Source: Rhododendron vialii
Taxonomy: Eukaryota > Streptophyta > Magnoliopsida > Ericales > Ericaceae
Assembly (NCBI RefSeq): GCF_030253575.1
Contig: NC_080561.1
Coordinates: forward strand, 11,518,001-11,582,000
Direction: 5' to 3'
DNA length: 64,000 bases
The notes below the pieces were generated by a model that had not been told where the DNA came from, ran no database searches, and saw nothing but the letters and a program-made list of their open reading frames with translations. Of this stretch, positions 43,801-56,833 are shown piece after piece (the stretch's first letter is position 1; the number at the start of each line of letters is the position of its first letter). The position numbers and the translations under genes were made by a program.

Positions 43801-44369
43801 CCTAATTGATGGATGATTTACGTGGTTCAACAGAGCAAATCCTGTACAGGTTGGATCTCAAGCTGAGTTTTCCCAGTGGTTATGTCATGTACACAATGTT
43901 GTGAACAGAAGGTAACATCAATCCTTCTTATCAGATGATTTATGCAGAATTTAGTTTTTTTTTAGCATCACATTGAGATGACGTAATTTGGCAATGAATT
44001 GCGGGCACTTCTACATGATAAAACGACAAAAAAATCTCTAGCACTGAATTCGCTAGTAATCGCTGGGTAATTCGCAACACTTCGGTGCCATTTCTCGTCT
44101 ATCCGGCAACTGTTTGACCAATTGGATTGGAGTGGTTCATCACTATCTCAAGGGCTTATGTTTGAGCTGGAACCCTAAAACCAAAGTAATCTTGCTGCAT
44201 TGGAAAACCTGTGCAAGTCCTAATCTGTAGTGGTTCTTGTTTTGACAGCCTAGGCAAGGTGGTGTTCTCATGTGAGCGAGTAGATGCAAAATGGGGCAAA
44301 TTGGACTGTGAGCAGCGCACATGTGATCTACAAGGAAATACAAAGATTTTTGGTGACAAAATGCAATAG
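40853..44369 (+). CDS. ERV1: FAD-linked sulfhydryl oxidase Erv1
   Basis: Six exons: 40853-41074, 42189-42266, 42480-42527, 42708-42772, 43834-43911 and 44249-44369. All junctions are GT-AG and in frame; 203 residues (Arabidopsis Erv1 has 191). Erv1 acts in the mitochondrial intermembrane space, reoxidising Mia40 and passing electrons to cytochrome c or oxygen. Visible: the active-site pair YPCKEC (C126, C129), FAD-fold motifs RATWIFLHTLAAQYPDKPT, ECADHF and QWLCHVHNVVN, the structural pair C155/C172, and the plant-type C-terminal shuttle CX4C, CEQRTC (C184, C189), instead of the N-terminal CX2C of yeast and animals. The start MSENPFQAIFLNLEKI aligns with the Arabidopsis start; an earlier in-frame ATG at 40736 is judged upstream of the gene. 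Tail-to-tail with the ZnF-UBP gene, 617 bp apart. Confidence 0.95.
41075..42188 (+). other. ERV1 intron 1
   Basis: 1,114 bp, GTATCA to TCCTCAG. Holds a MITE-like insertion at 41237-41530. Confidence 0.9.
41237..41530. mobile_element. hAT-type MITE in ERV1 intron 1
   Basis: Inverted ends AGGTGTCAAACGGGC and ACCCGTTTGACACCT, with a GGCACGG/ACGGGC-rich interior. Flanks are AT-rich; no exact 8-bp duplication could be confirmed. Confidence 0.7.
42773..43833 (+). other. ERV1 intron 4
   Basis: 1,061 bp, GTTAGC to CAACAG; splits an Arg codon (AG|A). T-rich tracts at 43646-43692; no defined element. Confidence 0.88.
43912..44248 (+). other. ERV1 intron 5
   Basis: 337 bp, GTAACA to TGACAG; splits a Ser codon (AG|C). 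Confidence 0.88.
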
Positions 44370-44726
44370 AATTTTATGTCCATATATTTGGCTTAAGGCA
44401 ATTTCTGAAAAATATCTTTGTTATTGTTTTGGTGCGTGTTTTATGTTTTTGTTGTTGCTAAAAGTTTGGATATGTAGAGCTTGGTTTTCCAATTTGGGAA
44501 GTGCTTCTTTTCAATTGAAGTCCCTTTCCATGTTCCACTCTCTAATACAACCTCTAAATATAGGGGTATAATTTCTCAACATGGAATTGACCCTGAATGT
44601 AATAGGGAATGATGGATCTTGACACCATTTGAATACTTATTTGCGCTTTTCAGGAATAAACTTCTGTTTATTAGCTAACTTGCACATCTAAGAAGATTGG
44701 TTCACCATTGTGGTGCTTGAAATTTC

Positions 44727-44757
44727 ATCTGCACCTTGGATACACCCAAGGTGCAGA
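44727..44757. terminator. Possible hairpin in the convergent 3' region
   Basis: CATCTGCACCTTGG, a few bases, then CCAAGGTGCAGATG: a perfect 14-bp stem. It lies between two convergent genes, where a strong RNA hairpin on either strand could influence 3'-end formation. Role inferred only. Confidence 0.35.
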
Positions 44758-44763
44758 TGGAAG

Positions 44764-44766
<3 letters not shown>

Positions 44767-44802
<36 letters not shown>
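44767..44802. repeat. (AG)18 microsatellite
   Basis: Uninterrupted AG repeat in the shared 3' region. Confidence 0.95.
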
Positions 44803-44804
<2 letters not shown>

Positions 44805-44986
44805 ACTGAAATACCAAATTAAGTCCATAGCCATAACTACAGGAAATAAGCAGTGCGAAGAGGCTGAAGCTACACATGCAATCTCCTTGAGCAAAACTTC
44901 GTAAGCACTACAAGGATGAAAATTTTGGAAGCATAGAGAAAACATAAAATCTATTTCCTGGATGTTGAGCTCTCAGCATGAATATT

Positions 44987-47811
44987 TCAGGCTTGCACAA
45001 CATATTCAACTGACCGCAGCGGTGGTGCTTCGCCAAATTTCAGCAAGTAGGCAGTTTCATAAACGGGTCGCAAAGGCAAAATCACTTGAGCATCCAAATA
45101 TGCATCACAGGAGAAACACCAAACGGACAGATCACTGCTTTGAAAAGTGAAACGAAAGATATTAAAGGGCAACCTAGTTAAATAAATTGGCCGATAAAGG
45201 AAAACATTAATGCTTGAAGCGATGTTTTTTCCCAAATTTTAAAAGAGTACCTGTAGCTGAGAGCCACACAATGAGTGGTTGTCTCCTGATAATGCTCAAG
45301 CATGTGCCTGTTGATAAAACGGCTACAAAGAACATCCTTGCAGCATAAACATAGCCAATTCTCATTGGGGTGGTGGCACCTTCAGCAAGTAGGAAAATAG
45401 GTAAGAAAATGCATGCGTCTGCATAAGCGAAAGAAATCTAAAACAAGATATCAATCCAAGTCTTCTAGCACAAATACTGAACAGCAGCTTCCAGACTAAT
45501 ATCGTGAAGGCATCAGTTGGTACATAAAAAGTGCATCAATAACAAGTTTTGCTTAAAACCAATTGTATCTATAGGCAACCAGTTTTAGCACAGAAGATTG
45601 GAAAGTTTCATCGATTATCACATCACGAATTTGAGAGTGAATGAGCTCATACAGATTAACCAACAACTATATCACATCAATTACCCAAAAATAACTAGAT
45701 CACATTAACATGAAAACTTCATCCGAGTTTCAAACATAATTAGTCTACGGAAGCATATTCTATCATATGGATAAAGGTCAATAACCATTACTACGAGAGG
45801 GAAAGGCAAGATTGGCAGAAACTTCAGCTAAATTATCAGCACTGCATGTGAAATCCAATGACTTAATCTAGGCTTAACGTAAATCAAAAAGCAAGGATGA
45901 AACAAATTGACAAGTGTCTAGGTTACTACATGCACGGATACGGACACGGCGGGGGACACGCCACGTGTATATTTATTTATTTGCTTATACTTTTTTCAAT
46001 TTTTTTTCCAAATTTAAATGGCAAAATTTGGACAAAACGAAAAATCCATAGTTCCAATACCATTCAAACAAAACAAGACATCCATAAGTTCAATACCACC
46101 CTATTGAAAAATTACAGTTTGAACCCTGAATTTTTTTTAAAATTGCAGTTTGACCCCCAAATTTTTCAAAAAAAATTATACTTTGACCCCCCGCCGTGTC
46201 CCCATCAGTGTCCCCCCGTGTCCCTCTCAAAAATTTAAATTAAATTATACGTGTTCTCGTGTCCGACACTGCAATACGTCGACCTTTAGAGGTGATGGTG
46301 CTTTATAGCTACTGCCTAATGCAATTATAAAATCTCAAGCTAACGAGCATTGAATTGAGGGTCCAATAATATGATTACAGCTCTTTATGGCATGTGCAAG
46401 TAAAAACCAGAGCTTGGTTCTATTATCCACTCTACCCCCCAACATAGTGAATTGAAATGAGACTTTGAGTTGTAACACCCGTTTGATTGAGGTAATTATT
46501 ATCTTTATCCCATAAATATGGTCGTTTATATCCTTCTTGTATCAATCACAAAGCCCTAAAATGAGAGTTGTAATCATATGATCCGTGAGCATAACCACGA
46601 CATGCCGAACCACATATGTTCTCGTGTTCTTTTCTTTCTTTACTGCTCTTGTCTTTTATGTCTCTAATCACTTCTCATCCAAAACTTAAACAAGCAGCAA
46701 TTTGTTCCTTCCACAATTAGACACCCTAAGGCTATTTCAGGTGAATAGAGTTTTTCTTCTCCCCAGAATCGTACACAATGAACAATTATAGTCGAAAGAC
46801 AAATACAAGTGCACACAAAATTTGCACACAGCATCACAACCACTGTGGGACCCACTTCCTGATTGTGAGGGTGTGCGTCACAGCATTTGTTCCGCCAACA
46901 AATCTACGACTGTTATGCAGATTGGAGGGAAGAGTGATTCCCACTACTCTGACATTTTTTTTGTTGCACAACCTCAAGAGGGAGATTTCCAAGCTTTAAT
47001 TTTGTAGCATCTCGAAGCTTCAGCGCAAAGATATTGACCATGCCCACTGCTTGGTTAGGAGAGCTCTACCAGACTTCTTCATGTAGTATCCAGTTAGAGG
47101 AGGACAGAATTTTTTGTATAGAGCTAGCGTATCATTGTCTATTCCTTTGTAGCTTTTATTTGTACTTGTCTTATCCTGTGAACTGCTTATATTATCAATT
47201 GAAGTTCTTGCTCTTTCTTGGGGAAATATAAAAAAAGTTCACAACCACACCCAAATGCACAAACAAACGTGTGGGCTCACCAAGTGTTTGGGCATTCAAC
47301 GAGTCCAGGAACGCTGTTTGGGCATTCAATAAGTCCAGGAACGCTTATCAACCACTCCCCGAACACACATCTCTCACATATGTGTGGGGTCTATCTCGCA
47401 ATTAAAATGTGTGGCGCCTATTTGAGGTGTGTATTTTGGGTGAGGTTGTAAACATTTTTTGTTTTTTCGGCAATGAAGGTATAAATAAATGTGATATGAG
47501 CATCCAAACTCACACACAGAAAAATGCACAAGAGCATGCATCAAAGAGCCACAAGACAGATTAAGATAATCATACGAGTGAGTAAAATTAAGGGGTTTTT
47601 TTTAGGGTTTATAGAACTAAGAGAACATGACATACCTGCTGCAGTGAGTATCTGGGGCGGGGATATGAGTGAGATCCGAAGACAAAGCGGCGGCCAGGTG
47701 GTCGCAACTGGTGCGGGCTTCGACCCAGCCCGACTCCGACCCGTGTACGAAATCCTCTCTATCTTCTCCCACCAGAGGAACAGACGACGAGGACGGAGCT
47801 TCGTTCGCCAT
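44987..47811 (-). CDS. Small ubiquitin-binding ZnF-UBP protein (HDAC6-type finger)
   Basis: Three exons on the minus strand: 47636-47811, 45251-45379 and 44987-45134. GT-AG junctions split an Arg and a Ser codon; 150 residues. Almost the whole protein is one ZnF-UBP finger of the HDAC6/USP5 class. Predicted ligands for three zinc ions are all present: C36 and H38 (SCDHL), C57, C60, C69, C72 (NENWLCLCC), C77, H84, H88, H95, C108 and C111 (DLSVWCFSC). DLSVWC and the Trp in ENWLCL match the pocket that binds the free Gly-Gly end of ubiquitin. No deacetylase or protease domain is attached, so the likely role is recognition of ubiquitin C-termini; this is inference from the fold. The tail after residue 125 is unassigned. 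Transcribed divergently from RPS29. Confidence 0.9.
45135..45250 (-). other. ZnF-UBP intron 2
   Basis: 116 bp, GTACTC to AAGCAG, phase 2. Confidence 0.9.
45380..47635 (-). other. ZnF-UBP intron 1, enlarged by insertions
   Basis: 2,256 bp, GTATGT to CTGAAG, phase 2. Contains a GGACACG-rich element (45925-46280) and, at 46473, TGTAACACCCG, which resembles an LTR start but has no matching end. At 46850-47010 on + an open stretch reads SDSHYSDIFFVAQPQEGDF then a stop, like the 3' end of a foreign coding sequence; it was not identified. Confidence 0.8.
45925..46280. mobile_element. GGACACGG-rich MITE-like element in the intron
   Basis: Left part has ACGGATACGGACACGG and GGGGACACG; right part has CCGCCGTGTCCCC, CCCCGTGTCCC and TTCTCGTGTCCGACAC in inverted sense. 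Typical of hAT-like MITEs, but ends were not fixed. Confidence 0.55.
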
Positions 47812-47873
47812 TGACGGGCCTTTGCTTGCTGCTCTCCTGCTGGGGTTCAGATTTTCGTTTGCAGTGGTCTTTA

Positions 47874-48060
47874 GGCTCTGTTTGGACTCGGGGAAAAGAA
47901 AAAAAAATTAAAAAAATTCTCTCCTATTGTTTGGTTAAAAAAGGAAGAGAGAAGAAAATAAAAGACTTAAATGTAGTGAATAATAAAATTTTCTTCTCAT
48001 TTTTCTTCTCTTTTTTGTTCCCTTTCTTTTCTTTTTCTTTTCATAGGTTCCAAACGGAGC
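47874..48060. mobile_element. Tourist-type MITE, 187 bp, TSD TTA
   Basis: Ends GGCTCTGTTTGGACT and TTCCAAACGGAGC with TTA at 47871-47873 and 48061-48063. It starts 62 bp upstream of the ZnF-UBP start codon and so lies in that gene's leader or core promoter. Confidence 0.92.
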
Positions 48061-48063
48061 TTA

Positions 48064-48870
48064 ACACAAATAAACAACGGAATGACACGGTCAATCTCCC
48101 CTCTATTTTTTCTTGAACAGCATCACCTTTTACCGAAGGCTACTTTTCTCAATTACGGTGCACGGAGTATACTCCTCTCCAACCCAGTTGCTGGTTCCAT
48201 CGTGTATTTTTTTTAGTAATTTAAAATTTTGTAAGAATCATAGAGTAGTACAGCAACATAGCAACACAAAAAATTAGACTAATCGAAAATCGATAGGTAC
48301 ATTAAAATTTTAATTTTAATCAACCCCCATTTCTGTTTGATTTTTTTTTTTTTTGGATCAAGTTTATATTTTACTTGATAGGTGTTATTCGATGATTTTT
48401 GCATGTTTAAAATTTTGATGAAATTGAAATCATGTTTAAAATTTAGACAAAACTTTGAATAATGATGGAAGTAATAAAAAGTGGTAGTATGAACAATTAT
48501 GGGTGCTCCAGGGGCAATGTCATTACCCCTCCGCTCATACAAATGTGATTAGGAATTTCATGTGGTGAAATTTTAGCTTCAGATTTTGATATCGGGGTTT
48601 TGGCATCGATGTCTACTGTTCAAGTGCTGGTATCCTTAGCTTTTTGTGTTGGTTTTTTGGGATTTTTTTACTGTCTTTATTCGAAAAAAAATTGTATTTG
48701 TTAGTTTTGCGTCAAATTTTTATGATTTATTAACACGTCTCGACGAGAGAAATTGGAAAACTATTTTTTTTATTTTTTTACTTATATATAAATATTTCTA
48801 AAAACATCCACGAAAATACCCAAAAGTCCAACCGGGGCCGAGGTCCATTCAGATGTGAACAGACTAATTT
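48064..48870. other. Intergenic between divergent genes
   Basis: 48650-48800 repeats blocks of the 17300 fold-back family (TTTGTTAGTTTTGCGTCAAATTTT, CGACGAGAGAAATTGGAA) as a single, probably truncated arm. Nothing else recognised. Confidence 0.4.
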
Positions 48871-49107
48871 TGGGCTTTCATGAGTCCACAGAAATAATCA
48901 ACTGGGCTTCAGAATCACTCTGGAATTTCATTGGGCCAGGCTACCAGCGCAACTTAGCAAAATTAGGGCTTCGCAAACCATCAAACTCCTATAAGAACCA
49001 ACTTTGCCGAGGTCGCATTTCTTAGCAACTAGGGTTTCCAAATCAGAGCCTTCAGCTGCTTGTAGTTGGAGCCTCCCTCGTCTACTGATTCAGAAAAAGG
49101 AAAAACC
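48871..49107 (+). promoter_or_regulatory. RPS29 promoter and leader with site II-like motifs
   Basis: Three TGGGC(C/T) motifs at 48871, 48903 and 48932 resemble site II elements bound by TCP factors in plant ribosomal-protein promoters. CTAGGGTTT at 49029-49037 and ATTAGGGCTT near 48962 resemble telo-boxes. A CTATAAGA at 48989 is a possible TATA element. Assignment is by motif only. Confidence 0.6.
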
Positions 49108-51333
<2,226 letters not shown>

Positions 51334-52593
51334 AGGATTTTGCTGGTTCTACAAGAAAAGAGGGTTTTGCCCAAGCGTATGCTGGGTTTTTGTTTTTAAG
51401 TGATTCAAGTACCTTTCTGGTTGCTTTGTCATGTGTCTCTGCAGCTACAAACCTTTACGTTAGGATTGACATTTCTTGTCTTGGTTTAATGTTGAATTTG
51501 GTTTGATTGCTGGACCAAGAATTCTTGTATAAGGAATTGGCTCGGTTACTATTTGGTTCTACTCTTCTCTGCTGTTGTTTAAGCGCTTTGATATATCTTC
51601 AATCTGTCTGTGCCTTCAAGCTCTGGTTTTTGTCTTTTGGGAAAGAAACGGTACGTAGCATCTCATTCCAAAAGTAGAGTGCACAAGACTTGGAACAACA
51701 GAGATATTTCAGTTAATGAGAAGACCCTCACACTCACAGGACAAGACATCAGCCTTAGGTAGAAAACCATAGAAACAGAGCTGAACCTTGTAAAGAAAAC
51801 CTAGAAGAAATGTAAAAGACACCTTAGCGGATTATGGTTATTTTGTCTTTGTAGAGGAAACTTCAGGCAATTCTTCGTACAAATTCTGCTTGTTTAAGGG
51901 TCATTGGTTGACAGGTTATTTTCTTTCTGGTGTGGGATTATTTCTTGGGTTTGATTTCACTGTTGAGGACCTCCCGTAGTATTATAAGACTCAGAATGGG
52001 GTACCTAAACAAAAATGTTGGTTAAATGGTAGGGAATAACTTCTGTTGAAGATAAACGAAGGAAAAATAAGATATTCCCCCCTCTTTTTTTTGTTTGGCG
52101 CAGCCTGTGCTCAGCTTCGCCCCAGAAATGTAGTGGCACATTTAGGTCCTGTTCCGGTTTGGATTTTGAGGGAGATTTTTTAAAATAATGAGTGAAAATA
52201 GATAGAATTTTTTTATTGAAGATTGTGCCCTGAAGTTCTATGGCCCCAAAACGACTGGACAGACGATAAATGATGGAATATCGTGCTAAAATGCAGATTC
52301 ACCTGATAGATTGGTGGAGTACTGCATGAAGTGATGTTATTTATCTTTTTGATAGCTGGAGATCAAAAAATTGATACCAATGGCATTTCCAAATTGTTAA
52401 TTAGTCACTAACCAATAAGAAGAGATGAAAAAGTAAAACACAACTATGCCTGAGGGATATGTGGAGTAGCATATTTGCGTATCTAATTTTATTAATTAAA
52501 AAAGTGAAAAGTAAGACAATTGACAACCCAACATTTTTTAAGATTTCTCATTCTTTCAATAAGGGCACATTCTTGTTGAATTGTGGATGATGT
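51334..52593. other. RPS29 3' region and intergenic DNA
   Basis: The first few hundred bases should hold the RPS29 3' UTR. No further gene recognised. Confidence 0.4.
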
Positions 52594-52782
52594 TGTGCAG
52601 TGATGTGCGCAGCATCATGTTACGCATCTCCGAACCGTCGGATAGTGCATCCGACGGCTCGGATCTCATCTCGACAATGAACGGTTTTCGATTGTTAGTT
52701 GCCGAAATGAGATCCGAACCGTCAGATGCATGATTCAATGGCTCGAAGGTGTGCAACATGGTACTGTGCAACTCATTGCAAA
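52594..52782. mobile_element. Fold-back element, about 190 bp
   Basis: Arms of about 90 bp: GCAGTGATGTGCGCAG, CATGTTACGCATCTCC, GACGGCTCGGATCTCAT on the left, and their inverted counterparts ATGAGATCCGAACCGTC, GGTGTGCAACATGG, CTCATTGC on the right. The arms meet at a short loop near 52690. Confidence 0.8.
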
Positions 52783-54867
52783 AGCACCAATCCGAAGTTC
52801 CTCATGTCCTTGAAGCTGAAAGGAGGAGCCAAGTTGAAGGCTACGTATGAGTCGGTGGGGGGAAAAAAAATCATTCCACTACTACATATTTTAGAAAAAG
52901 TTGGAAAGGTTGCAATCACTTTGAAAGTAAGCTAACTAATTACCATTTTAGAAACATCCTAGCTTGTTAGTTGAGGTGTTGCTTTTGAACCCAACCATGG
53001 AGTGTTTCTCAAGTCAAATGGCTCCAAAATTTCCTATCATGTACTTATGATCATTTGCCAATAGAAACCATTGTCTGATACTTTACCTTCATTCAGTTGC
53101 CGGAAATATTGTGTGGGAAATGTATTATCAAGACAAGTGAAGTGAAATGAATTAAACGAACAGAAAATTTATTTTCTCGTATGTGTTCCGTTGACAAAGA
53201 GCTTTGCAGGAGGAGTATGTAGTTTGTAGAAAAGTGTTTCTCGGTGGAAAAATTGAAGTTGTGAATCTTTCAACTTTTCTAGGTAATTGAATACCAAAGA
53301 AAATTGCAAGAAAGTTAATTTTTTCATCATTTTCATGCATCTGAACCGGACCATGTGTTTAGATTTCGAATTTGTCATTGATAGAACATCGAAACTATTC
53401 ATTTCTACTATTTATATGGGTAACTGAAAAACATTTGTTTTGACAAATCTCTTATTCTTTTTACGTGTGTGGGCTTGTTTCGTACTCACGGAAGGGAAGA
53501 TGCGAGGAGGAATTAAAAAAGTGACCTTCAAGTATTTGTTTGTTTGTGTTTTTTTTTTCTTCTTGAACTGAATCTTCTATTGTTTGGTTTGAAAAGAAAG
53601 AGACGCAAAAATAACAAATCAAAGTATTGCGCGATGTAAGAGTTTTCCTACACTTTCTTCACATTTTCTTTCTTAATCATTTTCTCTTTCTTTCCCTTCT
53701 TAAGTTTCTTTAATTTCCAACAAAGTTTAAGATCCAAAAATAGCATCAAAAAAGTCATTGATGTTTGCAAAGGGAGATAAGGGATTCGTTGGCTGGTTCT
53801 GATTAGCTTGCAATTACTATGTCTGTTTGTTATGTGGTCAATTTGTTAGATTACCTGTATACTAATCACTCAAAGCTTATTTGTTGTGTCTTGTCCAACT
53901 CCTTTTCTACTTTTGATTTGGCACCCTTTCATAATTACAAAATTAGACTTAAAAGTACATTATTGCCTTCTTGTCCTTATAAGGGATATCAATGTGATAT
54001 GCTATGAATACGATTATACAAGAAAGTCTAAAAACATAAAATACGGGTACGATTGGGTTACATTAGAGCTTGAAAATTGAACAATTTTCATCTCGATCCT
54101 TGTGTCTTCCTCTATGTAAACTAGGTATATTTTTCTTGACTAATGCTGAGCAATTTTACTCTAATGCTACGCAAAATGTGCCACAATATTAATTTTATAA
54201 AAATCAGATAAATGACTAAAAGTATTTGAAACGAATCCTATACTTTTAGGGGGAAAAAAATCCTATATATTGTGGATACTATTGAAATATATACGCATAA
54301 ATATTGAAAAAGTATTGGTAATCTATACGGAAACGTTTGAACATTTTAATGACTTGGAGAAGTCATTTGTAGTGGTTAAATTAATCCGTGTACACAAGAA
54401 AACATGGTTATAATATTTTTGGTTATAATTATTGTATGTGTTGTATCAAGCAAAGTGTAACTCTTTTTCTCTAAATTTCTTTTCCTTTTTCAATAAGAAA
54501 TAAGAAATTAAGGAGAATCTCGCAAGTGGATGATGGGATTGGTCCCATAGATTAGTCATGGTACACATAAGTTGGCTCAGACCGGGAATATAAAAAAAAA
54601 AAAGAAAGGAGAGCAATTTGGTGTACATGCACCTGGCAATTGCTATGTCTGGTGACAATATAACTACATGCAATGGACACACATTGTGTGCATTATGTGA
54701 TGGTGGATTGTGAGTATGGCACAAAATCTCTTGTGATTTCTCCCAATGCGAAGTCCGGTAGGGTGTCTGAAGTCTGAACTAAACTCTACATACATAAACA
54801 AGTAATATGAATAGTTTGTTTCCATAATGTTTTGTTTCTAGACCAGTTTGTGTGCACTAGATTCAAT
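52783..54867. other. Intergenic, nothing recognised
   Basis: AT-rich DNA over 2 kb without gene-family resemblance or defined elements. Confidence 0.4.
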
Positions 54868-55061
54868 GTTCTAAAAGTCGCTAGGTGTTAGTCAGGCGAA
54901 AAAGGGTCGCGTAGCGCCTAGGCACCAACTAGTCGGCTGCCTAAGCGCCCAGGCGGGGACTAGGCGCCAGCTAGTCAGTTGCCTAATCTATCTAGGTGTT
55001 GGACCATCGCCCCTAGCGCCTAGGTGAGGAGTAGTCGGCCTAGGTGGTCGACTTTTAGAAC
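54868..55061. mobile_element. MITE, 194 bp, GCGCCTAGG-rich
   Basis: Inverted ends GTTCTAAAAGTCG and CGACTTTTAGAAC; interior with repeated GCGCCTAGG, CTAGTCGGC and GCCTAAGCGCC. A decayed relative lies at about 57052-57205. No exact target duplication found. Confidence 0.78.
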
Positions 55062-55511
55062 ACTAACTAGATTATGTCCAGGCTACGATTGCTAGTGCAA
55101 TTTGAGCGCACCTTGATGATTAATGCCGAGACCCTGAAGTTAGCGACTAGGCAAACTTCATATTGCCCCAAACTTCACGTTCACTCGGTCAAACCCCTTA
55201 GCCCTCACTGGACTTTGGATGTTCTTTTGGAGCCCATGGGTCAGTTGAGTGAAGTTAGAGCACAGTGTTGTCTATGTGAATGTGATAGTATAAACTTAAA
55301 CGAATTCTTGAAATATATGAAAATTTAAAGTATTTAATAGTCCGATTAGAAATGAACTTTAGTCGAGCTGATCAAGTGTCGAGCTTTAGTATCTTGTTTC
55401 TTTTGAAGCACTGTATAATTAAGCTTATCAAATGGACCAGTGAATCATTCAATTTGATTCAAAAAATTAAAGTATATCTTGTAAAATATATTTCAATTTG
55501 GATTTGCTAAT
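55062..55511. other. Intergenic, nothing recognised
   Basis: An 84-codon frame at 55074-55328 has no recognised domain and no splice context. Confidence 0.35.
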
Positions 55512-55516
55512 GTAAC

Positions 55517-56153
55517 TGTTGGGAAAATTTCGGCAATAACAGAAAATTCCAGAGAACAATTTCATTGATACTTTAACAATTACATAATCGACGCATAATA
55601 CAATAACAAAACAGAATGGAACAGTCGAGATACGAAACGATTTTTCCAAGAAAACAAACCGAGTCCTGTGTGATACCACAGTCTCCTTAAGAAAGATTCG
55701 CCGCCTACCGTCGGTGTTGTAGGTTCGTGTTCGGCGTCTTCCTCCCAGGGTTGGCTCGGCTAAAACGCAAGCCGTCGGAACACCGCCGTCGACCGCCTTG
55801 GTGAACTGACTACCGCCTGCCTCTCTCTCTCAAGAACGAATTTCAGAATTTGCTGGAAAGTTGTGAGTTTGCTTGTGCTCCTCCAAAATGTGGAGCCTCA
55901 ATTTATAGGGTGGAGGAGGGCTGAATAACTCCTGCAATGAATTCTGCCCATTGAATTCTGAATTGATTTCTGCCATCAAGAGGGAGGAGTAATGCTGCCA
56001 TCAAGGTGGAGGGGTTACGGGAGTTACGATTACACACATCAATACGTCTATTGATTGTGGTGCGTCCAGATTCAACGAACCCGGGACCGGTTGCCTCGGA
56101 AGACCCTCCAAAATCCCGGTTTCATTCACCCGAAATTCCGTAAATTTCCAACA
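55517..56153 (-). mobile_element. Solo LTR, 637 bp, TSD GTAAC (Copia-like)
   Basis: Starts TGTTGGGAAAATTTCG and ends AAATTTCCAACA, giving 5'-TGTTGGAAATTT on the minus strand as in many plant Copia LTRs. Perfect 5-bp duplications GTAAC at 55512-55516 and 56154-56158. A CTATAAATTGAGG on the minus strand near 55900 is a good TATA box, so transcription would run toward lower coordinates. No internal domain remains. Confidence 0.93.
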
Positions 56154-56225
56154 GTAACTAAGAGTGTCTCCGGTGAACCCTATAAAACACTCATTAGATT
56201 GAATAGCTAAAATTTTAGCTAGTGA

Positions 56226-56475
56226 GAGCATTTCTCCAATGGTTTGGCTAAAATTGAGTAGCCAATAAATTACATCACTTTATCATGCTAAACTTTTCTA
56301 ATATAATATTTTGTTTTTTTAAAAAAGAAAATATAATATTTTGTTCCGTACAATAAAATTTAGATATTCCATTGAAGTGATCATTCACTCAATAAACTAA
56401 AATGACCACTTTTAATTCATAAGTGGGTCCTATTTTCTCAAAAACTACTCTTTAGCTATTCCATTGGAGATGCTC
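56226..56475. mobile_element. PIF/Harbinger-type MITE, 250 bp
   Basis: Ends GAGCATTTCTCCAATGG and CCATTGGAGATGCTC. Flanks TGA (left) and TAA (right) differ at one base of the expected 3-bp duplication. Confidence 0.75.
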
Positions 56476-56623
56476 TAATTCCAACGAACTTTTATATCTT
56501 GGTTTTTCCAAGTAGTATAAGTTCATCAAATCGAGCATTGAAGTGTTTAATTTTATTTGAGAACTTGTATCTCAAAAAATATATTTTAAACTTAGATATA
56601 CTTATACACAGTCCGTTTCTTTT

Positions 56624-56833
56624 AAGGACTGCCGCATTTTAAGCTAAAATGCAAACTACCGTACTGGCTGTTGAATTGTGTTTTGAACGGTCAGGATTCG
56701 CGGACAATCTATTCATGCGAATAGATTGTCCGTGAATCACATGAATAGATTGTCCGCGAATCCTGACCGTTCAAAACACAATCCAACGGCAGCTGAGTAG
56801 TCCGCATTTTAACTTGAAATGCAGTGGTTCTCA
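56624..56833. mobile_element. Fold-back element, about 200 bp
   Basis: The left arm (GCATTTTAAGCTAAAATGC, TGTGTTTTGAACGGTCAGG, ATTCGCGGACAATC) is repeated inverted on the right with near identity (GATTGTCCGCGAATCC, TGACCGTTCAAAACACA). The centre has a further inverted repeat of TGAATAGATTGTCCG. Confidence 0.85.

Larger units (their letters stand above)
44370..44986. other. Convergent 3' region of ERV1 and the ZnF-UBP gene
   Basis: 617 bp between two convergent stop codons; it must hold both 3' UTRs. It contains an (AG)18 run at 44767-44802 set between inverted copies of CACCTTGGATACACC-like sequence (44727-44760). Confidence 0.6.

Noticed and set aside
47524..47911. Two + strand frames near 47.6-47.9 kb
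   Set aside because: Antisense to exon 1 of the ZnF-UBP gene, whose minus-strand model is supported by twelve zinc ligands across three exons.
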